This document shows positions 28,755 through 44,265 of a stretch of 64,000 bases of DNA, one piece after another. The DNA is taken from contig PS015140.1 in the NCBI GenBank assembly GCA_048213135.1, positions 1 through 64,000 on the forward strand. The letters run 5' to 3'. Below the pieces are notes generated by a model, which was given only the letters and a program-made list of their open reading frames with translations, was not told the DNA's origin and did no database searches. Position 1 is the stretch's first letter, and each line of letters opens with the position of its first letter. The position numbers and the translations under genes are program-made. This DNA is from Reclinomonas americana ATCC 50394 (Eukaryota; Jakobida; Jakobea; Jakobida).

Positions 28755-29739
28755 CAGAGGAAGAAGGATGGGGTTGCCTGCATTTCTCTTCTACGTGTCT
28801 TTCTGTTTCGCCTGTTGTTTGGTGTTTTTTGAGTGTATAAGAGCAACAAGACGCACATATTACACCTGTGTTGATATCCAAAACATTGGTGAGGGCAGCG
28901 ACAGGAACAACAACAACAACNNNNNNNNNNNNNNNNNNNNNNNNNNNNNNNNNNNNNNNNNNNNNNNNNNNNNNNNNNNNNNNNNNNNNNNNNNNNNNNN
29001 NNNNNNNNNNNNNNNNNNNNNNNNNNNNNNNNNNNNNNNNNNNNNNNNNNNNNNNNNNNNNNNNNNNNNNNNNNNNNNNNNNNNNNNNNTTCTGCGATAG
29101 TACACGCCACATCGAATTCGGGGAAAGGCCATAAGCCAGGCAAACAAAGCAAAGCAAAGTCGCTGCGGACCGGATCCGGATCCGAGCAGCAAGCAAAGCG
29201 GTGGAGGTAAAAAGCTGAACGACAAACCGCGACAACAACATGCACTTCAACTGTTCGCGACGCCGCTAGAGTTTGGACCATCATTGCAGATGAGTGCAGA
29301 CTAATTGCAAGTCGAAATGGGAGGCAGAAGGCCTTTGCAGAAAAACCAAAATCAATTCCGGTTTCTCGAGTTCGAATTCCACCAGAAGACTCTTACTGTG
29401 GTGTCGCCAGAGTCCTTAATGTAGCCATTGGTTCTCAAGGCTCGGGGTGCTTGAACCGTACCGCGGCTGCGAGCTCGAGGCGCAGTTGCGAACTGCAAGT
29501 CGAATTCGGATCGATATCTGGAAATCTGCGCGGACTCAGCAAATAACACGCGGATTGCTTTCATCCTTAACCCGCTCCACTCTCGCTTCACATCACGCGG
29601 CATAAAAAAGCCCATTTTTGCATTTCACCGTCAATTCGAACGATCGCCGAACCGGAGTCCGCTCGCCGAATCCGTCGGCGATCGCTCGCGCCGTCGTCAT
29701 CTAATCCATCATCTTCTCATCCACTCACACGCGAAAGCC
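28755..29739. other. Spacer between WD40 array and ABCG gene: orphan promoter, N gap, palindromic motifs
   Basis: At 28834 a TGTATAAGAGCAACAAGACG module like those of the WD40 genes leads into a 169-bp N gap (28921-29089), with no gene after it. At 29171-29181 GATCCGGATCC is palindromic. TTCGAATTC occurs at 29371-29379. A GAGCTCGAGGCGC block with AACTGCAAGTCGAATTCGG lies near 29470-29509. No complete gene is seen. Confidence 0.5.
29384..29429 (-). pseudogene. Relic of a single WD40 blade
   Basis: On the minus strand this reads GYIKDSGDTTVRVFW, the end of a blade (compare HIVSGSxDTTVRVWS). At DNA level GGCGACACCACAGTAAGAGT resembles the array's own codons for this segment. Upstream and downstream sequence is not WD40-like. 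Confidence 0.4.
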
Positions 29740-37255
<7,516 letters not shown>

Positions 37256-37473
37256 TAGTGTGAGCGTCGCGGTATCGGCTTTCATAGTAGAGTGTGTGTT
37301 TGTTGTTGACCGTCCCACCGTTGTGGCTGCCTCCTCCTCCACTTCCACCCACACCCACTGCTGCTCCCTCAAGTGCTGAATTATTCTTGTGGGCGCACAC
37401 ACACGGTTATTATTTTTTTGTTTAGCAGAGCTCACGTCAATAATACACGTTGACGTTGTTGTTGGCCATTATC

Positions 37474-40161
37474 TCACTGCGGGACAGTGGCCGCCTTGGC
37501 GGTCCACACCACCAGACTCCATCGTTCTCCGGCAGTCAACTTGTTCACACCGTGCACGTGGAAACCGAGGTGGATCACACCTGTGCGGGTGCGTTTTCAA
37601 GACAGGTCAAAAGCTATGAGCTGAGGGTGATGACGAAGGGCAACACGCACCCATGCCAACTGCGTGGCGATAATACTGCGGTTCGCGAGTGTGCGCATCA
37701 GCATCTCGTCCCTCCACGCCTTGAAAGTACAGCTCGGCACCCTCGAACTCGCGGCCGAGGCACACGTTCAGCGTGACCGAGCTGTGGTCCACGTGCGTGG
37801 CGAGGTCCGTGTCCTCACCGACCTGAGAGGAGGTTAAGGGAGAAGGGGGGTGAGAAGGGAAGGGAGGAAAGGGAGGAAAGGGAAAGGGAGGGGGGAGAGG
37901 GATACAAGGGAAAGGGAGAGGAAGGGCAAGGAGAGGGGAGAGGAGGGGAAGATGGATAAGTGGTAGAAAGACGGAAAAAGGAAGAAGAAAGGGAGAGGGA
38001 GATAAGAGGTGAAAGGGAAGAAGTGGAAGGAGAGATGCCTTTGCAGGCAGAGGAAGAGAGCTACCAAAGAGAGGGAGGGAGTGGAGGGAGGAAGGACAAC
38101 TATACAGGGAGAGGCGGAAGGAAGAAAGGGAAAGGGAGGGGGTGGGAGAGAGAGAGAGGAGGGAGGAAAGATGAGAATGGGAAGGAACGACGACGAGGGG
38201 AGGGCGAAGGGGTGGCTGTGCAGGCAAAAGGAGGACTGAAGAAAGGAGGCAGGGGGCACGAAGGGGAAGGGAAGGGGAGAGGAGACGAAGGAGGAGAAGG
38301 AAGAGGAAGAAGGGGAAGAAGGGAAGAGAAACGAGGAGGAAGGAAAGCGAGAGGGAGAGGCGATCGAGAGAAAGACATGGAGAGCGAGGCGAGCGATAAA
38401 GAGAAGGAGGAAGATGTAAAAGAAGGACAACTTAGTAGGGAGGGAATGAGAAAGAGGCAAGGGGAGAGGTGGAAACCTTGTAGCGAATGGAGAACGAGTG
38501 GTGCTTGTACACGTTGAGCGGATACTGGTCCGGGAAGAACACACGGGTCACGGGGTTCATCTGCGAGGAGGAGGGAGGTGGTGAGCGCGGGAACGTGGGC
38601 GACTGGGCGTCAATGGCACACTGACCACTTTGGCAACCAGGTGAGACACGGTCGTGGCGAAGCCAATGTGGTCAATCACTGTGAGAGTAAGGCGAGGTGA
38701 GCATGCTTTGTTCAGTGAAAGAAATCTCCTACGACTCACCAGTGCCGTAGTTGTTCATGCTGCGCACAGGGAAAGTGAGAAAGAGCAAGAGGTCCGCAGG
38801 AGGAGTTTAAGAGAATGAGGCAAACCTGTTGGGTCGGCGGACCTCCAGCTGCTCCTCGTCTGCAAAGGCGCGGAAGTGCTCGAGTTCTGCGTGCATGGTT
38901 AGTGAGCGAGAAGTGGGAGAAGGGGTGTGGAGGGTAAGAAGAGAAGACTTGCCTTGAATCAGGCGCTCGCACCATTCGGGTTGCAACATGGGCACCATGA
39001 ATACACCGGGCATGATCTGAATAAGAGGAAGGGGAGGAGAAAGGAAGGGTGAGGGGAGAGAGGGAGAGAGAGCAGAGAGCAGAGGGCGAGAGGGAGAGGG
39101 AGAGGGAGAGGGAGAGGGAGAGGGAGAGGGGAGAGGGAGAGGGAGAGGGAGAGGAGAGGGAGAGGGAGGAGGGAGAGGAGAGGAAGAGGATGAGGGAGGG
39201 GAGGGGAGAGGGGAAGTGAGAGGGAAAGGGGAGGTNNNNNNNNNNNNNNNNNNNNGGCAGAGGCAGAGGCAGAGGCAGAGGCAGAGGCAGAGGCAGAGGC
39301 AGAGGCAGGGCAGAGGCAGAGGCAGAGGCAGAGGCAGAGGCAGAGGCAGAGGCAGAGGCAGAGGCAGAGGCAGAGGCAGAGGCAGAGGCAGAGGCAGAGG
39401 CAGAGGCAGAGGCAGAGGCAGAGGCAGAGGCAGAGGCAGAGGCACAGGAGGAGGCAGAAAAAACAGGGACAGGCACAAGCACAGGCAGAGACACACGCAG
39501 AGACACAGGACGAGGGAGAGGCAGAGGAAGAGGCAGAAGAAGCAAATGGAGTTGCCACGTCTCCTCCATCCTTTCTGTCTCGATCCTCCAAAGCAGACCT
39601 CGGAAAATTGATACTCGGCAGACCACGCGGGGTCCAACACAAACTCGCGCGCCGCATGCGGTGCCACTTGCATGGCCATGCGACATCGGTCGGCCAGTGC
39701 CAGCAGCGACGGATGCAAGATGCCCTCCCTCACGCCCGGCGTCGCAAAGTCGTAGACCTGCGGCGCGGATGTGAGACTGAGGATATGGCACGGACTCACA
39801 TATTCGTAGACACACCTGCGGATGCAGTCTCGTGTACTTTTCACGCACGGCTGTGCGGATCCGCGACTTGTAGTCCTGCTCTTCCTCGAGCGCCGCCTGA
39901 CGACAAATCTGCAAACACAGAGTGCGTCAATACGACACCTCCTTCAGCGCACACATTCCCTCTGCGCAAGCTCACCCTGCGCAGTCGCGCCTGATCCTCC
40001 TCGGCGATGCGCTGACACGCTGCCTTGAGCTCCACGTCCATCATCGCCGACTTGGAGGACAGTGCTGACGAGGAACAAAATGAGGACAGGTGAAGGAGGA
40101 GGATAAATCTCTCTCTCTCTCTCTCTCTCTCTCNNNNNNNNNNNNNNNNNNNNAGGAGGAG

Positions 40162-40219
<58 letters not shown>

Positions 40220-42248
40220 CCGCACCGGCCTCCCATTCGGTGACACGCTGTCGCAACCACGCCACATCGGCCTCGGAGGGCGCATGACGCAGCACCAACT
40301 CGATCATCTCGTCCACCTTGCTGGCCAGGCGCGGCTTGAGGTAGCGCAGTGGCAGCAGCAGCTCGACGGTGCTGTAGCCGAGGGCGTCGACGCCCATGGG
40401 GGAGCAGCCGCCACGCAGAAGCATCTCCAGGGTGGCTTGCTCGCCTTGCAGGCAGGCGAGGTGGACGGCGGTTCTGGAGAGGGGGAGGGAATGAGAGAGG
40501 GAAGAAGGGAAAGAGAGAGGGAAGAAAGGAAAGAGAGCAGAGAAAGGCGACAGGAGTGCGTGGAAATGAAGGCAGGGAGCGAGATGCATTTAAAATAGGG
40601 GGTGGGTGCCGTGGAAGAGCAGACAAGTAAGATGAGAGGGGAGCTGGGAAAGGTGACATCATGAATGCGATCGAGGCGAATGGAGCAACAGAAAAAGCGA
40701 GGATGGAAGGAGCAGAACGAGAGAGGCAGTATGGAATGCGAATGAACGAGAATTGAGAATGGAAGGGAGAGCACATCTCAAAAGCACAGGTGAGGAGGGA
40801 GTGGGGATGGCGACCAGAGGAAAAATAGCAGCAAGAGCAGAGGAGGTTGTAGAGAGAGTGGAGATGCACGGAGTAATAATTGGCAACATGAGTGCGTGGA
40901 GAGAGCAACACACCGTCCACCGCAGAAGCACACGGGGATGTTGCTGATGCGGAACTCGCGGTTGACGGTGACAATGTCGCGGTGGACGCGGTCGGGCGGG
41001 AGCGAGAGGAGATACTGTGAGGAGGGGAGTGAGTAAGGAGACAGGATGGTGGGTGGGAATAAGGAGAGGCAAAGGAGGGGAGAGAAGGAGGTGAATGCTT
41101 CACGACGTGGCCAAGCAGAGCGAAGATCGCGAGAGCGAGAGAGCCAAAAGCACGTGCAGATGAGCGCGACGTTGCCATAGCTCCCGACGGTCGGCACATT
41201 GTTAGTGGGAGTGAAGATAAGAGCGTGCGCGTGTGGTCACTGGCGAGTGGGGAAGACGTGCAAAGGATGGAGAGGCACGCCGGATGGGTGCAGTGTGTCG
41301 CCGTCACTCCCAATGGTCAGCATGTGGTGAGTGGGAGTTTAGATACGACGAGCGGGAGAGTAAAGTGGAAAAACAAGAAGCGCTGCAATAGGAGACGGAG
41401 GAATATGGAATTCAAGATATGACGACGAGCTCCCCGCGTATAACACGTGGGCAGCATCTGTCATCTGAGTACGATTGAAAAGAGAAGGCAGAGTGCAGAG
41501 AAGGCAGAGTGCAGAGAAGGCCACATGCAAATTACGGATCTCATGCATGGGAGGATGAGGAAGTGCACCGCAAAAGGAGACGGAAGAGTGCAGATCGCGA
41601 TTGTGCCATGCTGACACCGCAAAGGAGACTGGCAGCGGCAAAGGCAGCAGACGAGTGCAAGGAGTGGCCAGCAGGAAACACAGGCTGAAAGAGCAGTGCT
41701 TTCCCAATTCCCTCGAGTGACCCATCAAGCCCCTCACCTCCAGCACATTCATCGATCCCTCCAGAGTCGCACTCAGCAGCGCGGTGTTGCCGGAGACCAC
41801 AGCAGCGTTCAGGTTGAGATCCGGCAGAGCCTGTCAGCGCGGAATATCACTCCTTTGCATTCTCTGCACTCTGCATGCAAGAGACACACGCACACACCTC
41901 CACCAGCTCGCGCAGCAACTCCACATTGTCAGTCATGGCCAGTGCCTCCAGGAGACGCGGAAGCTCCTCTGCGATGAGTTCTGTTCGCATTTGTGAGTGA
42001 GTGTGAGTGAGAGAGCGGGGGAGAGAGTCGTTCGAGTGTGGAAGGGTACCTGGGTGACTGCGAATGGCCTCGTGATACGCATCAGTGTCGCCAGTCCACC
42101 TGCATTGAGCAAAGAGAAGAAGAATGAGATGTGTGTTCTGTGTGTGTGAGAGAGATACAGTGACTCACAATGCATGTGCAGCACGGTCAAACGGCGTCTT
42201 CTCCTCGCGGCGCTCCAGTGGGCATGCAGCGGCCTCCTCCTCGCTCAT
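37474..42248 (-). CDS. Ankyrin-repeat / 2-oxoglutarate-Fe(II) dioxygenase fusion protein, 16 exons
   Basis: Exons, 5' to 3' on the minus strand: 42248-42169, 42099-42050, 41980-41898, 41830-41738, 41014-40914, 40473-40226, 40064-39976, 39908-39816, 39757-39599, 39016-38953, 38886-38826, 38759-38740, 38678-38626, 38560-38477, 37822-37651 and 37580-37474. All phases agree and give 518 residues. Residues 1-220 hold ankyrin-type helices (TPFDRAAHAL, NVELLRELVE, GRTAVHLACLQGEQATLEML). Residues 225-335 are helical and charged. Residues 380-518 are a prolyl-hydroxylase-type double-stranded helix, closest to the OGFOD2/PKHD class. The metal ligands are His436 and Asp438 (THVDHSS) and His493 (FHVHG). 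The 2-oxoglutarate-binding Arg is Arg503 (GERWSLVVW). The catalytic set is therefore complete, so an active oxygenase is expected. The substrate is unknown; ankyrin repeats could select a protein partner. The intron after exon 10 has a GC donor (AG then GCAAGT). A WD40 fragment sits in the fourth intron. Confidence 0.88.
37834..38476 (-). repeat. Purine-rich (sense CT-rich) intron 14 of the dioxygenase gene
   Basis: GGAAGG/GAGGGA runs on the plus strand between exons 14 and 15. Sense-strand polypyrimidine; no exon seen. Confidence 0.7.
39020..39598 (-). repeat. (GGCAGA)n and (GGGAGA)n arrays in dioxygenase intron 9
   Basis: GGGAGA units at 39080-39170 and about 30 GGCAGA hexamers at 39256-39450, with a 20-N gap at 39236-39255. 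On the sense strand these read TCTGCC and TCTCCC. Confidence 0.85.
40088..40215 (-). repeat. (CT)n microsatellite with duplicated flank around a gap
   Basis: Plus-strand CT runs at 40107-40133 and 40168-40215. The sequence before each run (AGGAGGAGGATAAATCTC at about 40096 and AGGAGGAGTAATACTCTC at 40154) is nearly the same, with a 20-N gap between. Confidence 0.75.
41168..41347 (+). pseudogene. WD40 gene fragment inside an intron of the dioxygenase gene
   Basis: Antisense to its host, this stretch reads DVAIAPDGRHIVSG, SEDKSVRVWSLASGEDVQRM, HAGWVQCVAVTPNGQHVVSG and SLDT. That is one full blade plus two halves, with an open frame. It begins and ends abruptly in unrelated sequence. No start codon, no tail and no promoter module are present. 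It most resembles genes 7-10 of the array. Confidence 0.75.
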
Positions 42249-42399
42249 TGTGTGTCGTGTTTCGTTGATAGAAAGCAGATGCTGTCCAGCAGGACGTTTG
42301 GACCTCGGTGGACGCCTGTGGACGAGCACAGATGCATGGCGTAGATGACGTATACAAGGAGGCTAACTGCATATACAGCTGCATCACAGCTCACTTCGT

Positions 42400-42490
42400 A
42401 GCGACGTCGATTGTAGAGAGCGGTCAACGTCGCAGCTGCGATATCGATATCGATATCGGTGTTCCACTCGACTCAGCGATCGACGTCGCT
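42400..42490. repeat. Inverted repeat with nested (CGATAT)n palindrome
   Basis: Perfect 12-bp arms AGCGACGTCGAT (42400-42411) and ATCGACGTCGCT (42479-42490) enclose a 67-base loop. The loop contains a perfect palindrome, CGATATCGATATCGATATCG, at about 42439-42458. It lies 150 bp upstream of the dioxygenase start, in the divergent spacer before the three-repeat ORF. Confidence 0.7.
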
Positions 42491-42915
42491 GGAGAGCTGT
42501 GTGGTACGACTGAACCATAGTAAAGTCCGCGAGCTTGAGTCTTGCAGTGGGCCTGGGTTTGAGGCGGAGCTCGAGAAGCGAAACTGCAAATCGAAATTCG
42601 AATTCGAAAGGGCCGAGCCAGCAGGTACGAGAGTCCGCGGGCGTTGCCACTGGCTATACAATAGGCAGACGGAAGTTGGGAAGTGACGCAGAACCTTTCG
42701 CAGCCGCTGCTGCGACCAGAACTTTCAAGTCCGACGTCGACGTCTCGATCTGCGACTTCGTGATCGCCCTTGCCTGCATTGCTGCATCGTTCCTCGCTGC
42801 ATAGGCGGTACCCTGACACACACCACTCTCTTTACAGCACACCACGCACGCTCACTGGTTCAGAGACAACTCTAGCTAAACTCGCAGGACATCTGATCTT
42901 CATTGCCTCTCTCTC
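42491..42915. promoter_or_regulatory. Spacer between the dioxygenase gene and the three-repeat ORF
   Basis: It contains GGAGCTCGAGAAGCGAAACT and TTCGAATTCGAA (42597-42608), which resemble motifs at 29470-29509 in the ABCG upstream region. An ACTCGCAG acceptor-like site at about 42880 precedes sequence that matches the start of the repeat units of the next ORF. No gene is seen. Confidence 0.35.
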
Positions 42916-44265
42916 ATGGACGAGCTGCTTCGTGCCATCCACAGCCTCCTCCGCGAGCTCACCACTTTTCTCCACATGCTGCTCAACACCGCTCGCCACC
43001 ACACGCACACCTTCTCCTCTCGCTGGCTCCGTTTCCTCTTCATTCCCGCGCCTTTTGCCTCAATCTCTTCAACACCAAGTGCGCCTTCCGATGCGCGCTT
43101 TGCTGTATGGGAGGCGGCAGTACGCACCCGTGAAGCCCGCATCAAAGCCGGCCTTCTCACCGACATAAAGTCCCCCAAAACACCTGAGAAAAAGGCACCT
43201 GCTGCTGCACTGGTCACGCAGCGCAGTGTCGGTCGCCCGCCTCTGCGCGTGGACACGGAGGAGTGGAAGGAAAAGGAGAAGGAGGAGGAGAAGAAGAAGA
43301 AGACGAAGACAGTTGCCAGCCTCGGAGACAACTGCACGGGACACCTGATCTTCATTGCCTCTCACATGGACGAGCTGCTTCGTGCCATTCACAGCCTCCT
43401 CCGCGAGCTCTCCACTCTCCTCCACATGCTGCTCAACACCGCTCGCCACCACACGCACACCTTCTCCTCTCGCTGGCTTCGTTTCCTCCTCATTCCCGCG
43501 CCTTTTGCGTCTATCTCGTCACCAAGTGCGCCTTCCGATGCGCGCTTTGCTGTCTGGGAGGCGGCAGTGCGCACCCGTGAAGCCCGCATCAAAGCCGGAC
43601 TTCTCACCGACATAAAGCCACCTAAACCTGCTGAAAAGGCGACGAAAAAGGCACCTGCTGCTGCTGCACTGGTCACGCAGCGCAGTGTCGGTCGCCCGCC
43701 TCTGCGCGTGGACACGGAGGAGTGGAAGGAAAAGGAGAAGGAGGAGAAGAAGAAGACAGTTGCCAGCCACGGAGACAACTGCACGGGACACCTTGTCTTC
43801 ATCAGTCTCTCTCTCATGGACGAGCTGCTTCGTGCCATCCACAGTCTCCTCCGCGAGCTCTCCACTCTCCTCCACATGCTCCTCACCACCGCTCGCCACC
43901 ACACGCACACCTTCTCCTCTCGCTGGCTCCGTTTCCTCCTCATTCCCGCGCCTTTTGCCTCTATCTCGTCACCAAGCGCGCCTTCCGATGCGCGTTTCGC
44001 TGTATGGGAGGCGGCAGTACGCACCCGTGAAGCCCGCATCAAAGCCGGACTTCTCACCGATGTAAAGTCACCTAAACCTGCTGAAAAGGCGACGAAAAAG
44101 GCGCCAGCTGCTGCTGCACTGGCCACGCAGCGCAGTGTCGGTCGCCCGCCTCTGCGCGTGGACACGGAGGAGTGGGTGCGTGAGGTGCCGCGATGGAGGC
44201 CGTGGACGCACGCGACGCCGTTGCAGAGGCTGCGCATGCCGCTCTTTCCACCTCCATCCGCTTGA
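42916..44265 (+). CDS. Hypothetical protein of three ~150-residue repeats
   Basis: One uninterrupted frame of 449 codons made of three tandem copies of a unit of about 440-450 bp. Each unit runs MDELLRAIHSLLRELSTLLH, a His/Thr-rich HHTHTFSSRWLRF, SAPSDARFAVWEAAVRTREA, then a Lys/Pro-rich linker and SVGRPPLRVDTEEW, then a charged EKEKEE stretch and GDNCTGHL. Units differ by small in-frame indels (for example 3-base and 6-base changes in the Lys runs), which argues for selection on the protein. I do not recognise the family. The first helix pair could be coiled-coil or membrane-proximal. The last 73 bp overlap the first exon of the reductase gene in a different frame. An unannotated splice at the GTGCGT after the third DTEEW could end it earlier. 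The antisense strand also has long frames, but those mirror the repeat. Confidence 0.5.
   Translation: MDELLRAIHSLLRELTTFLHMLLNTARHHTHTFSSRWLRFLFIPAPFASISSTPSAPSDARFAVWEAAVRTREARIKAGLLTDIKSPKTPEKKAPAAALVTQRSVGRPPLRVDTEEWKEKEKEEEKKKKTKTVASLGDNCTGHLIFIASHMDELLRAIHSLLRELSTLLHMLLNTARHHTHTFSSRWLRFLLIPAPFASISSPSAPSDARFAVWEAAVRTREARIKAGLLTDIKPPKPAEKATKKAPAAAALVTQRSVGRPPLRVDTEEWKEKEKEEKKKTVASHGDNCTGHLVFISLSLMDELLRAIHSLLRELSTLLHMLLTTARHHTHTFSSRWLRFLLIPAPFASISSPSAPSDARFAVWEAAVRTREARIKAGLLTDVKSPKPAEKATKKAPAAAALATQRSVGRPPLRVDTEEWVREVPRWRPWTHATPLQRLRMPLFPPPSA

Noticed and set aside
43389-44237. 282-codon antisense frame over the three-repeat ORF
   Set aside because: It starts mid-unit and has the complementary repeat pattern. 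The plus-strand frame begins with a Met at each unit and has more natural composition. Some doubt remains.
42916-44265. Three-repeat ORF as the N-terminal part of the reductase
   Set aside because: The frames differ. The reductase has its own ATG at 44193 that joins in phase to VNLHKAM, which gives a normal family length.
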